A stretch of 64,000 bases of DNA from an uncultured Bacteroidota bacterium (GTDB taxonomy: Bacteria; Bacteroidota; Bacteroidia; Bacteroidales; P3): assembly GCA_902800395.1 (NCBI GenBank), contig CADCEC010000001.1:231466-295465 (forward strand). The letters run 5' to 3'. A program made the translations under genes and the position numbers. The notes beneath the pieces were generated by a model that saw only the letters and a program-made list of their open reading frames with translations, was not told the origin of the DNA and did not search any database. Within the stretch, counting starts at the first letter, position 1, and the number at the start of each line of letters is the position of its first letter. Shown here in pieces: positions 35,522 through 43,955 of this stretch.

Positions 35522-35803
35522 TTATCCTTTAAACGTTACCAGCATCTCATCAGCCATATCGACCCAATACTGGTCGGCGATATTGGCGCGGTTGCAGTAG
35601 GCCACGGTGTAGCTGTCGTGACCAGTCTGAGCGCCTGTCAGCAAGGGTAGGGTGGCCCCTGCCGCCATCAGCACCAGTGCGGCGGTGCCCATGTTGCGGC
35701 GCCGACGGGCGCGCCAGGCGGGGTATTCGGCAGAGAGGCTTTCGGTGTATTTCTCGACCTCGGCCTTTTCCCACAGTTCGTCAAAATGTTTCTCGTCAAT
35801 CAT
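35522..35803 (-). CDS. 93-aa single-TM protein, putative anti-sigma factor (operon 1)
   Basis: N-terminal FDELWEKAEVEKY and EYPAWRARRRRN, one TM helix (about 39-57), and a tail SYTVAYCNRANIADQYW. It aligns along its whole length with the 93-aa protein at 32766. It overlaps the sigma gene as ATGA. The conserved periplasmic V-x-C-N-R-x-x-I-A motif marks the pair as a family of its own. Confidence 0.72.
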   Translation of the reverse strand: MIDEKHFDELWEKAEVEKYTESLSAEYPAWRARRRRNMGTAALVLMAAGATLPLLTGAQTGHDSYTVAYCNRANIADQYWVDMADEMLVTFKG

Positions 35804-36264
35804 ATCATTGCTTTTCTTAGTTTCTCTTTGATGCGGACCAGGCGGACGCTGACGTTCTTCTCGGTCATCTCCAGTGTCTTGCCTATCTCCTCGTAGCTGT
35901 AGCCTTCGAGTTGCATGGTCACTATCGTGCGGTCGGGTTCCTCAAGACGGGCTATCTGCTCGTGCAACTCGTGCAGCAGGCTGTTGTCTTCGTCTTGCTG
36001 GTCGTATCCTTCGGGCAGGGAGTCGGTCTCCTCGTAGTGCCGCAGGGCGTCGATCACTGCGTTGCGGGCTATCTTCCATGTCAGCGCTGCCTGCTGGATG
36101 TTCCCCAGCGCCAGCAGCCGCTCGTGGTTGCGCCAGAGAGCGATAGTGGCCTCTTGAATCAAGTCGTCAACATCCAACCCTCTGTGTCTGAACCGACTGC
36201 AGAGAGTGAACAGCAATCCCCGATAGCGGTGGAGCAGTTCTTCGAATGGATCCTTTGTTCTCAC
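35800..36264 (-). CDS. ECF-type RNA polymerase sigma factor (operon 1)
   Basis: 154 aa from GTG 36264. Region 2: ELLHRYRGLLFTLCSRF and DDLIQEATIALWRNHERLL. Region 4: LEEPDRTIVTMQLEGYSYEEIGKTLEMTEKNVSVR. Closely similar to the sigma factor at 33032. The GTG comes 3 nt after the +1 predicted from a CGTTATTATAG box (36266-36277), so the transcript may be nearly leaderless. It is divergent from the acyl-CoA synthetase gene. Confidence 0.88.
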   Translation of the reverse strand: MRTKDPFEELLHRYRGLLFTLCSRFRHRGLDVDDLIQEATIALWRNHERLLALGNIQQAALTWKIARNAVIDALRHYEETDSLPEGYDQQDEDNSLLHELHEQIARLEEPDRTIVTMQLEGYSYEEIGKTLEMTEKNVSVRLVRIKEKLRKAMI

Positions 36265-36265
36265 G

Positions 36266-36303
36266 CCTATAATAACGCAAAAAACAGGCCAAAAACTACA
36301 ACC
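36266..36303 (-). promoter_or_regulatory. ECF-type promoter, operon 1
   Basis: The minus strand has GGTTGTAGTTTTTGG then CGTTATTATAGG, with the same 23-nt distance as at 33507-33543. The sequence between the boxes is unrelated in the two copies, so conservation is confined to the boxes. Confidence 0.65.
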
Positions 36304-36337
36304 CCACTATTTTTTTTTCAAAAAAAATAAAAAATTT

Positions 36338-36365
36338 CAATTTTCAATTATCAATTATCAATTTT
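36338..36365. repeat. heptamer array (CAATTTT/CAATTAT x4)
   Basis: Four period-7 units just upstream of the -7 box of the acyl-CoA synthetase gene. Confidence 0.75.
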
Positions 36366-36371
36366 ATTTCG

Positions 36372-36379
36372 TATCTTTG
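36372..36379 (+). promoter_or_regulatory. -7 box of the acyl-CoA synthetase gene
   Basis: TATCTTTG followed by C, a full match to TAnnTTTG, about 36 nt before the start codon. Confidence 0.7.
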
Positions 36380-36414
36380 CAAATTATTCTGAAACAAATA
36401 AAATATAAAAAGAT

Positions 36415-38487
36415 ATGATAGCAAAAGAATTACTGAATCCCCGTAGCATCGTCATTTGCGGTGCTTCCAGTGATGTACATAAACCCGGCGGCAAATCTCT
36501 GAAGAACCTCTTGGAGAGTCCCTTCAAGGGTCAGATTTACGCCGTGAACCCCAAAGAGACCGAGGTGCAGGGCGTGAAATGCTACACCAAGGTCGAGGAT
36601 CTGCCGCAGGTCGACTGCGCCATCCTCTGCATCGCCGCCAAGTTCTGTGCCCAGACAGTCGACGTGCTGGCCAAGGAGAAGGGCTGCAAAGGCTTCATCA
36701 TCGTCAGCGCCGGCTTCTCGGAGGAGAGCCATGAGGGTGCCGAAATCGAGAAGCATATCGTTGACACCATCAACAGTGTCGGCGGCTCGCTCATCGGCCC
36801 CAACTGCACCGGCTTCCTCAACGTGAACTATGCCGGCTGCTTCGACACTCCCATTCCTCCGCTGGATCCCAAGGGTGTGGATTTCATCACCGGTAGCGGT
36901 GCCACTGCCGTGTTTATTAAGGAGTACGGCATGAGCAATGGTCTCAAGTTCAACAGTGTGTGGGCTGTGGGCAACAGCGCCCAGCTGGGTATCGAGGATG
37001 TCCTCGAGCATCTCGACGAGACCTTCGACCCCGTGAAATCCTCGCATGTCATCATGCTTTATATGGAGAAGATTGGCGACCCGCAGCGTCTGCTCAAGCA
37101 TAGCCGCAGCCTTATCAACAAGGGCTGCCATATCGCCGCCATCAAGAGCGGTGGTTCTGCCGCCGGCAGCCGTGCCGCCTCGTCGCACACTGGCGCTTTG
37201 GCCACCAACGACGCCGCCGTCGACGCTCTCTTCCGCAAGGCCGGCATCGTGCGCTGCCAGAACCGTCAGGAACTGACCACCGTCTGCGCCGTCTTTATGT
37301 ACCCCGAGTTGAAGGGCAAACGCTGCGCCGTGGTCACCCACGCCGGCGGCCCCGCCGTGATGCTCACCGACGTGCTGTCGAACGGCGGCATGGAGGTCCC
37401 CAGCCTGAAAGACCATCCCGCCAGCCCCGCTCTGTTGGAGAAACTCTTCGGTGGTTCCTCGGTGGGCAACCCCATCGACTTCCTGGCTACCGGCACTGCC
37501 GAACAACTCGGCTATATCCTCGACACCGTCGAGAACGAATACACCGACATCGACTTCTCGGTGGTCATCTTCGGCTCGCCGGGACTCTTCAGCAACAAGG
37601 AGGTCTATGACCTGCTCGACCAGAAGATGCGCACCTGCAAGAAGCCCATCTTCCCCGTGCTGCCTTCCATCATCAACGTCAAGAGCGAGATTGAGGACTT
37701 CATCGCCAAGGGCAACATCAACTTCCCCGAGGAGTGCGTGCTCGGCAACGCCCTCGTGAAGGTCTACAACACTCCCAAGCCCCAGCCCGAGAACGTCGAG
37801 CTGCCCAAGATTGACGTGGCCCGTATCCGCGCCACCGTCGACCGTTGCAAGGATGGCTACATGGAGATTTCGGACTACAACGAGCTGCTCGATGCCGCCG
37901 GCATCAGCCGCAAGAAGAGCGTGGAGGTGAGCAAGAAAGAGGACGCCCTGGCCTTTGCCAAGGAGGTGGGCTGCTCGAAGGATGTGCCCCTCGTGATGAA
38001 GGTCGTCGGCCCGCTGCACAAGAGCGACGTGGGCGGCGTTACCCTCGGCGTAAAGGACCTCGACACTGTGGCCAAGGAGTTCGACCGCCTCATCGTCATC
38101 CCCGAGACCTATGCCGTGGAGATGTACCCGATGCTCGACGGTACCGACGTCTACATCGGTGCCATCCGCGACGAGAAGTTTGGACATCAGATATTCTTCG
38201 GCTTGGGTGGTATCTTCATCGAAGTGCTCAAGGACGTGCAGAGCGCCCTCGCCCCCATCACTGCTGCCGAGGCCAAGGAGATGCTCAAGCAGCTCAAGGG
38301 ATACAAGATTCTCGAAGGTGTGCGTGGTCAGGAGGGCGTGAACCTCGACCTCTATGCCGAACAGGTGGCTCGCGTCAGCGCTCTCGTACAGGCCGCTCCC
38401 GAGATTGCCGAGATGGACCTCAACCCGTTGCTGGGTAACCCGCGTTACGTCACAGCCGTCGACGCCCGCATTCGTTTGGAGAAATGA
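36415..38487 (+). CDS. ADP-forming acetate/acyl-CoA synthetase, fused alpha-beta subunits
   Basis: 690 aa. The CoA-binding domain comes first (NPRSIVICGASSDVHKPGGK), then two ligase-CoA domains with the phosphorylated His in SSHTGALATND (about 262), then the ATP-grasp beta part (residues about 480-690, VPLVMKVVGPLHKSDVGGVTLG). It converts acyl-CoA, ADP and phosphate to acid, CoA and ATP, a substrate-level phosphorylation step common in fermenters. Acyl specificity cannot be read. Its stop overlaps the start of the barrel protein gene (ATGA). Confidence 0.92.
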   Translation: MIAKELLNPRSIVICGASSDVHKPGGKSLKNLLESPFKGQIYAVNPKETEVQGVKCYTKVEDLPQVDCAILCIAAKFCAQTVDVLAKEKGCKGFIIVSAGFSEESHEGAEIEKHIVDTINSVGGSLIGPNCTGFLNVNYAGCFDTPIPPLDPKGVDFITGSGATAVFIKEYGMSNGLKFNSVWAVGNSAQLGIEDVLEHLDETFDPVKSSHVIMLYMEKIGDPQRLLKHSRSLINKGCHIAAIKSGGSAAGSRAASSHTGALATNDAAVDALFRKAGIVRCQNRQELTTVCAVFMYPELKGKRCAVVTHAGGPAVMLTDVLSNGGMEVPSLKDHPASPALLEKLFGGSSVGNPIDFLATGTAEQLGYILDTVENEYTDIDFSVVIFGSPGLFSNKEVYDLLDQKMRTCKKPIFPVLPSIINVKSEIEDFIAKGNINFPEECVLGNALVKVYNTPKPQPENVELPKIDVARIRATVDRCKDGYMEISDYNELLDAAGISRKKSVEVSKKEDALAFAKEVGCSKDVPLVMKVVGPLHKSDVGGVTLGVKDLDTVAKEFDRLIVIPETYAVEMYPMLDGTDVYIGAIRDEKFGHQIFFGLGGIFIEVLKDVQSALAPITAAEAKEMLKQLKGYKILEGVRGQEGVNLDLYAEQVARVSALVQAAPEIAEMDLNPLLGNPRYVTAVDARIRLEK

Positions 38488-39131
38488 AAAAGTTTGTGAC
38501 ATTGATAGCCCTGATGGTGACCCTGCTTTTTTCCGGCAGGGTCACCGCTCAGCTATCTATCAACGCTGCCTATATTCATCAAGAGCATACCTTCAACTAC
38601 CAGAACGGCTCGTTAGACAGTCTGTTGGGTCATATCGACTACATGAACGGAGGTATGCTGGGTGTGTCGCTGAACGTGACGCTGCTGGGGGACGTGGGAA
38701 TTGCTCCCGGTGCGTATATCAGTTTCGCCCAGGCGAAATCGTTGCTTGGCGATACGACGTGGAGTAGTGGTAATTCTGGCTCTGATCGATACACCACCTC
38801 CAATTTTAATATCAAGTTTCCGTTCTACCTGAATTTTAAGCTGCCACTGAGCGAACATGCCGATGTGCTCATCTTCGGTGGCCCGGTGTTCAATATCGGT
38901 CTCTCCAAGTTGGCTGGTTACAAGGATGTGGCTACGCAAGTGACGCTCCACTGCGATATGGGTGGCACTCTTGGTGTCGGACTTCAGGTGGGTATCTTCC
39001 GTATATATGTCGGCTATAATGTCGAAATGATTGACCGCGAAGACTTCAGCCTCGCCAATAAGCAGTCTGTAAAGAAAGCCTGGGAAGGCAGCACCCTTTT
39101 TGCCGGTGTGGGTATCTCTTTCGGCAAGTAG
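38484..39131 (+). CDS. outer-membrane beta-barrel-like protein
   Basis: 215 aa with an SPI signal (ending GRVTAQ). Alternating strands (LSINAAYIHQ, LGVSLNVTLLGDVGIAPGAYISF, NIKFPFYLNFKLPL, TLGVGLQVGIFRIYVGYNVEMI) end in LFAGVGISFGK, typical of small 8-strand Bacteroidota barrels. Translationally coupled to the acyl-CoA synthetase gene, an odd pairing. It ends 2 nt from the convergent pyrC stop. Confidence 0.75.
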   Translation: MKKFVTLIALMVTLLFSGRVTAQLSINAAYIHQEHTFNYQNGSLDSLLGHIDYMNGGMLGVSLNVTLLGDVGIAPGAYISFAQAKSLLGDTTWSSGNSGSDRYTTSNFNIKFPFYLNFKLPLSEHADVLIFGGPVFNIGLSKLAGYKDVATQVTLHCDMGGTLGVGLQVGIFRIYVGYNVEMIDREDFSLANKQSVKKAWEGSTLFAGVGISFGK

Positions 39132-39133
39132 TG

Positions 39134-40453
39134 TTATTTGCTGAAACGCAGCGCCTCCCCGTTCCCTATAGTATCTTCTCCGTTGACCCACACACGTTCG
39201 ATATGGGTGTGGAAAGTCTGCCCTTCGAGGGGGCTCCAGCCGCACTTATATAATAATGATTCGCGCGTGACGGTCTCCTTCACACCAGGACGCACCAGTA
39301 CCAGGTCGGCCTTGTAGCCTTTTCGGATGAATCCGCGTCCCTCGATGCCGAAGAGCAGGGCGGGGTTGTGGCACATTTTCTGGACGATAAGCGTTAGCAG
39401 CGCCTCGTCGTTGATGGCGGCTTCCAGCATCATCTGCAACGAGTGCTGGATGCTGGGGATGCCGCTGGGGGCGTCGAAGTAAGGCTTCTGCTTGGCCTCG
39501 AGTGTATGGGGGGCGTGGTCGGTGGCGATGGTGTCGATGAGGTCGTCCTCGAGGGCGGCCCACAGCGCCAGGCGGTCGTCGTTGCTTTTGATGGCGGGGT
39601 TGCACTTGATTTTGTTGCCCAGTTCGGCATAGTCGCGGTCGTCGAACCATAGGTGGTTGGGCGTAACCTCGGCGGTGATATGCTTTTTCTCGAGGTCGAA
39701 ATTGCTGAGCAGCGAGAGCTCGGTGGCCGTGCTGATATGTGCCACATGGAAGCGGGTGCCGTACTTGCGGGCGCGCTCGATGGCATGGTAGGTGGAGAGG
39801 AAGCAGGCCTCACTGTTGCGAATCTTGGGATGCAGCGCTGCTGTTTCCTCGGGAGTACCTTGGTATTCACGTTTGGCATTGGCGAGGTTGGCCTGGATGA
39901 CCTCCTCCTGCTCGCAGTGTGCCACGATGAGTTTTCTGGCATCACGGAAGAGGTGGTCGAGTTGCTCGGGATTGTTCACCAGCATGTTGCCCGTCGAGGA
40001 GCCGAGGAAGAGTTTGATGGCGGCATAGCGTTTAGGGTCGATGGCCAGCAGGTCGTCAATGTTGTCGTTGGTGGCCCCCAGCATGAATCCGTAGTTGACG
40101 GCAGAGTCGCGAGCTGCCAACGCTTCTTTGGCCTCCAGGGCCTCCAATGTGGTGGTCAGTGGCTTGGTATTCGGCATGTCGACCACGGAGGTGACACCGC
40201 CGGCCCGTGCTGCACGGCTTTCGCTGTAGAAGGTGCCGGCAGGATTCTCCGACTGACCGCCGTCACGGAAATGCACATGGGTGTCGATGACACCCGGCAT
40301 GAGAATCATGCCGGTGGCGTCGATGACTTCGGAATATTCGGAGTATTCTGAGTTCTCCGAGATTTCTACTATTTTGTCGTCCTCGATAAGGACGCTGCCA
40401 ACGAAAATGCGGCCCTCGTTAACGATGGTCGCATTATGAATTAAAGTTTTCAT
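39134..40453 (-). CDS. pyrC: dihydroorotase
   Basis: 439 aa from ATG 40453 (MKTLIHNATIVNEGRIF). Amidohydrolase metal motif DTHVHFRDGG near residue 60, further metal His in VAHCEQEE and FHVAHIST, and IATDHAPHT near residue 300. It closes carbamoyl-aspartate to dihydroorotate in pyrimidine synthesis. Residues 33-41 (SENSEYSEYSE) before the metal motif come from a 9-bp array. It lies 2 nt downstream of the WG-repeat gene, a surprising operon partner. Confidence 0.93.
   Translation of the reverse strand: MKTLIHNATIVNEGRIFVGSVLIEDDKIVEISENSEYSEYSEVIDATGMILMPGVIDTHVHFRDGGQSENPAGTFYSESRAARAGGVTSVVDMPNTKPLTTTLEALEAKEALAARDSAVNYGFMLGATNDNIDDLLAIDPKRYAAIKLFLGSSTGNMLVNNPEQLDHLFRDARKLIVAHCEQEEVIQANLANAKREYQGTPEETAALHPKIRNSEACFLSTYHAIERARKYGTRFHVAHISTATELSLLSNFDLEKKHITAEVTPNHLWFDDRDYAELGNKIKCNPAIKSNDDRLALWAALEDDLIDTIATDHAPHTLEAKQKPYFDAPSGIPSIQHSLQMMLEAAINDEALLTLIVQKMCHNPALLFGIEGRGFIRKGYKADLVLVRPGVKETVTRESLLYKCGWSPLEGQTFHTHIERVWVNGEDTIGNGEALRFSK
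40332..40361. repeat. 9-bp array in pyrC
   Basis: Three units (GAATATTCG, GAGTATTCT, GAGTTCTCC) plus GAG, read in frame as repeated S-E-Y/N. Confidence 0.7.
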
Positions 40454-40455
40454 AC

Positions 40456-41808
40456 TTAGAACTTCTTCCCTTCTGCCCAGCGGCGGCCGGCGATGGCGGC
40501 TTCTGCCGAGGTGTTGTATTGGTTTTTCACCACAAACTGGCCAGTGTGGTCGATACAGCCCCATTTGCCGTCCATCTTGGCTGGTGCCACACGGTTGTTC
40601 CACACATGGGTGAAGAGTTTGGCATCCTGAAGGGTGGGCTTGATGACCCACTGACCCTCATAGTCGACATAGCCCCAGGCTTGGGTGCCGGGATCCATGA
40701 TAGGATAGAGCCAGTGACCGAGTTCCTGATGGGTGTCCCATTCATTGCCAGCCTGCCAAGCTTCGCTGCTGAGGTTGAAGACATTGCGAGAGAGAGCCTC
40801 GCCAGTATCGCTTACCACCATCCAGTAGCCATCGTATTTCGCGGTGGCGAAGAGTCCGGTGTCATTGGCAAAGTGCGAAGCATCCTCGTAGATGGGCTGT
40901 ATGCGCCATTCGCCGCTCCAGTCCACCCAGCCCCATTTTCCGTCGGAGGGATTGCTGACGGGTAGACGCCAGCCTTCCAGTGTGCGACCATGCTCATATT
41001 GGCGAAGGGCGTAGGCTGCATCCTCTTTGGTGAAGAAGATGAAGGTGGAGATAATCTCACCGTCACGGTTGATGTTGCCCCAGCGGCCTTCCTGCTTCAC
41101 CTGGGTGTATTCGTAACTGTTGTCGTCACCGAAAGCCACCTGCTCAGTGAACTGCGGTTGTACGGCCCAGCGACCGAGGTAGTCCACGAAGCCCCACAGG
41201 CCCGTCTGGGGATTGGTGACGGCGGTACGCCATTTGTAGTAGTTGCGACCGATGGCCCACTGCTCACCAGCCTCGGCAGCCTGTTCGGGGGTCATGAAGA
41301 TGTTATTAATGACCAGCACGCCGCGGCCGTCGATGCAGCCCCATCGGCCTTCTTTCTTGACGGGAGCGTAGCTCTTGGGGTCTTTGCCTTCGTGGGGGAG
41401 GGTCTTCTCATAAACGGGCTGGTATTTCCAGCGTCCATAGTAATCCACGAACCCCCAGAGACCATCGCTCTGGTTGCGGGCGGGATAGACCCATTTGCCA
41501 GGCTCGCTCTGGATTTCCCACTCATGGCCGGCCTCACGGGCCACCTCCTTGGTGGGGAAGAGGTTGCGGCAGATGAGGTTACCGTCCACGTCAATACAGC
41601 CCCAACGGCCGTCAATCTTCACTGGTGCCCATTTTCGGGTATTGCCCTCAAACTCGCCGGCACGCTGGAACGTGGGGGCAATTTTCCATGTCCCATTGTC
41701 GTTCTGGTAGCCAAAACATTGCAGAGAGCTCTCATAAACAAGTTTTTGCGCATTAGTCCCAATGCCGGTTATCAAGGCTGCAAAAAGCAGAATGCAGGTG
41801 CGTTTCAT
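40456..41808 (-). CDS. exported WG-repeat protein
   Basis: 450 aa with a signal peptide (MKRTCILLFAALITGIGTNA). The mature part is ten WG-type units arranged as five A-B pairs of about 85 residues. Type A reads W-G-F/Y-V-D-Y-x-G-x-W-x-x-x-P, as in LWGFVDYYGRWKYQP. Type B reads R/K-W-G-C-I-D-x-x-G, followed by an A-x-E-A-G-x-x-W helix, as in RWGCIDGRGVLV. It is probably a periplasmic or surface interaction module. It has its own promoter and is divergent from the PLP lyase gene. Confidence 0.85.
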   Translation of the reverse strand: MKRTCILLFAALITGIGTNAQKLVYESSLQCFGYQNDNGTWKIAPTFQRAGEFEGNTRKWAPVKIDGRWGCIDVDGNLICRNLFPTKEVAREAGHEWEIQSEPGKWVYPARNQSDGLWGFVDYYGRWKYQPVYEKTLPHEGKDPKSYAPVKKEGRWGCIDGRGVLVINNIFMTPEQAAEAGEQWAIGRNYYKWRTAVTNPQTGLWGFVDYLGRWAVQPQFTEQVAFGDDNSYEYTQVKQEGRWGNINRDGEIISTFIFFTKEDAAYALRQYEHGRTLEGWRLPVSNPSDGKWGWVDWSGEWRIQPIYEDASHFANDTGLFATAKYDGYWMVVSDTGEALSRNVFNLSSEAWQAGNEWDTHQELGHWLYPIMDPGTQAWGYVDYEGQWVIKPTLQDAKLFTHVWNNRVAPAKMDGKWGCIDHTGQFVVKNQYNTSAEAAIAGRRWAEGKKF

Positions 41809-41834
41809 CTATAAATATGTATTATTTCAAAATG

Positions 41835-41842
41835 CAAAAATA
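41835..41842 (-). promoter_or_regulatory. -7 box of the WG-repeat gene
   Basis: The minus strand reads TATTTTTGCA, 27 nt upstream of the start codon. Confidence 0.6.
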
Positions 41843-41857
41843 CAAATTTTACGCGAT

Positions 41858-41902
41858 ATGGCAAAAATTATTTTTCCATGTCGTATTTTTTTCGTATTTT
41901 TG
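41858..41902 (+). promoter_or_regulatory. promoter with inverted ATGGCAAAA element, PLP lyase gene
   Basis: ATGGCAAAA faces TTTTTCCATGTCG, and 11 nt later comes TATTTTTGCA (-7 box 41895-41902). The same layout with the same 11-nt gap occurs before the ROK kinase gene (54303-54348). Confidence 0.6.
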
Positions 41903-41948
41903 CATCCTCAAAATGACAAATAAAATGAATCATTAAATTGTATAACAA

Positions 41949-43154
41949 ATGAACAAATTTGATCCCGCAACCGCTATTCAGCGTATCGATGGCCGCGATG
42001 CCAACCGTGGTGTGAACCCCGCAATCTGCGACAGCGCCACCTTCACCTTCCCTGAGGCTCACCTCATGACCGAGACCTTCCACGGCGAAACCGAGGGTTA
42101 TTTCCTCTACAGCCGTCACTGGAATCCTTCCAACCTTGCTCTCTGCCAGCGCCTAGCTGCCATGGAAGGCACTGAGATGGCTTGGGTTACCGGTTCCGGT
42201 CTGGCCGCCATCACCAGCGCTCTGTTGCACGAAGTCAACGCCGGCGACCACATCGTGGCCAGCATGACCACCTACGGCGGAACCTTCGCCTTCATGGCCA
42301 ACTACCTGAAGAAGTTCAACGTCAACTGCACATTTGTCAATATGCAGAACCTCGACGCTGTGAAGAAAGCCCTCGCCGAGCACCCCAACACCAAGGTTGT
42401 CTACACCGAGACCATGAACAACCCCCTGCTCCGCATCGCCAACATCCCCGAACTGAGCAAGATGGCTCATGCCGCCGGTGCCAAGCTCATTGTCGACAAC
42501 ACCTTTACCCCCATGATTTTCAGCCCCTGCCGTCTGGGTGCCGACGTCACCGTCTACTCGATGACCAAGTACATCAACGGTACCAACGACTGCGTCGCCG
42601 GTGCCATCTGCGGCAGCGCCGAGTATATCAACAGCCTGATTGATGTGAACAACGGTACTTGCATGCTCCTTGGCCCCGTGCTGGATCCCATGCGCAGCGC
42701 CTCCATCAATAAGAACCTCCACACTCTCCATATCCGCATGAAGAAGCACGGCGAGAACGCCATGTACCTGGCTAAGCGCTTTAAAGAGGTGGGATTCAAG
42801 TACAACTACCCCGGTTTGCCCGAGCATCCCGACTACGAGCTGTTCTGCAGCATGATGAACGAGGGTTACGGCTTCGGTGGCATGATCAGCATCGACATGG
42901 GTACTGCCGACCGCGCCAGCAAGATCATGGAGCTCATGCAGCAGAAGGGCGTCGGCTACCTCGCCGTCTCGCTGGGCTACTTCAAGACTCTCTTCAGCAA
43001 CTCCGGCAAGAGCACCAGCTCCGAGGTTCCCGAGGATATCCAGAAGGAGATGGGCATGAGTGAAGGCCTTATCCGCTTCTCCATGGGTCTCGACAACGAC
43101 ATCGAAGCCACCTTCCAGCTGATTAAGGAAAGTGTGGACGCTTTCAACAAGTAA
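41949..43154 (+). CDS. PLP-dependent Cys/Met metabolism lyase (methionine gamma-lyase-like)
   Basis: 401 aa. The Cys/Met-metabolism PLP fold is seen in GSGLAAITSALLHE (phosphate-binding loop), VYTETMNNPLLRIANIPEL, AKLIVDNTFTPM (PLP Asp) and TVYSMTKYINGTND (Schiff-base Lys). It could be a methionine gamma-lyase giving methanethiol, ammonia and 2-oxobutyrate, or a related sulfur enzyme; substrate residues are not resolved by eye. Monocistronic promoter upstream; followed by elbB after a palindromic gap. Confidence 0.88.
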   Translation: MNKFDPATAIQRIDGRDANRGVNPAICDSATFTFPEAHLMTETFHGETEGYFLYSRHWNPSNLALCQRLAAMEGTEMAWVTGSGLAAITSALLHEVNAGDHIVASMTTYGGTFAFMANYLKKFNVNCTFVNMQNLDAVKKALAEHPNTKVVYTETMNNPLLRIANIPELSKMAHAAGAKLIVDNTFTPMIFSPCRLGADVTVYSMTKYINGTNDCVAGAICGSAEYINSLIDVNNGTCMLLGPVLDPMRSASINKNLHTLHIRMKKHGENAMYLAKRFKEVGFKYNYPGLPEHPDYELFCSMMNEGYGFGGMISIDMGTADRASKIMELMQQKGVGYLAVSLGYFKTLFSNSGKSTSSEVPEDIQKEMGMSEGLIRFSMGLDNDIEATFQLIKESVDAFNK

Positions 43155-43166
43155 ATTATTCTATAA

Positions 43167-43204
43167 ATAGTGCCTATAGTTACTATAGTTCCTATAGGCA
43201 CTAT
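43167..43204. repeat. 9-bp array and 13-bp inverted repeat between the PLP lyase and elbB
   Basis: Units such as CCTATAGTT and ACTATAGTT repeat with period 9. The outer 13 bp (43167-43179 and 43192-43204) are perfectly inverted around a 12-nt loop. Possible attenuator or processing hairpin. Confidence 0.75.
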
Positions 43205-43216
43205 AATTTTATTAAT

Positions 43217-43894
43217 ATGAAAAAGATAGCAGTTATCCTTTCCGGTTGTGGCAACCGCGATGGCAGCGAGTTGCAGGAGAGCCTCTCCCTACTTCTGTCC
43301 ATCGACCGCCGCGGATGGCAGTATCAGTGTTTCGCCCCCGAGGGCTTCTTCGAGGTGGTCCCTCACATCGATGTCGAGGAGACCGAGGAGGAGGGCACTA
43401 TGCTTGATATGGAACAACGCGACATCTTCGTCGAGAGTGCCCGCATCGCCCGTGGTAACCTGCTGCCCCTCGAGCAGTATCGCCCAGCCGACTACGACGC
43501 CCTAGCCCTCCCCGGAGGTATGGGCGCTGCCCGCAACCTCTCCACCTTCGCCTTCGACGGTCCTCGTATGGAGGTCATTGACAGTGTGCAGGACGCCATC
43601 CTCGAGACCTATCGCGCCGAAAAACCTGTCCTGGCCATGTGCATTGCGCCCATGGTTGTGGCTAAGGTGCTGGGACGCTACGAGGTGGAGCTCACCCTCG
43701 GTCCCGACAACAATCAGGCCTCTGGCATCGCCAAGGGCTTCGGCTGTAAGATCCGCGCCTGCGGCCCCACCGACGTCTGCGTCGACACCGAGCATAAGGT
43801 GCTCACCACACCGGCCTATATGGCCGCCACGCATATTAGCGAAATCTTCGACGGCGCCGAAAACCTCGTCGCCGCGCTAGAGGAGATGAGATAA
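43217..43894 (+). CDS. elbB: ElbB-type DJ-1/PfpI superfamily glyoxalase
   Basis: 225 aa. It starts MKKIAVILSGCGNRDGSELQ, with SGCG..DGSE characteristic of ElbB. ALPGGMGAARNLSTF and AMCIAPMV (nucleophile Cys in the elbow) complete the DJ-1 core. The E. coli relative is linked to isoprenoid production and has glyoxalase activity; the role here is inferred from the family. It ends before a bidirectional terminator. Confidence 0.87.
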   Translation: MKKIAVILSGCGNRDGSELQESLSLLLSIDRRGWQYQCFAPEGFFEVVPHIDVEETEEEGTMLDMEQRDIFVESARIARGNLLPLEQYRPADYDALALPGGMGAARNLSTFAFDGPRMEVIDSVQDAILETYRAEKPVLAMCIAPMVVAKVLGRYEVELTLGPDNNQASGIAKGFGCKIRACGPTDVCVDTEHKVLTTPAYMAATHISEIFDGAENLVAALEEMR

Positions 43895-43899
43895 AAGAT

Positions 43900-43927
43900 A
43901 AGAGCCTCGCAGATGCGGGGCTCTTTT
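43900..43927. terminator. terminator hairpin between elbB and the TPR gene
   Basis: AAGAGCCTCGC pairs with GCGGGGCTCTT and is followed by T-runs; it serves the convergent gene pair. Confidence 0.75.
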
Positions 43928-43955
43928 AGATTTATGGATTTCGCAAAGTGAGAGT

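Noticed and set aside
36430-38502. 690-codon open frame antisense to the acyl-CoA synthetase gene
   Set aside because: It covers the same span as a gene with clear catalytic motifs. Its translation is low-complexity His/Val/Leu/Glu and matches no fold I recognise.
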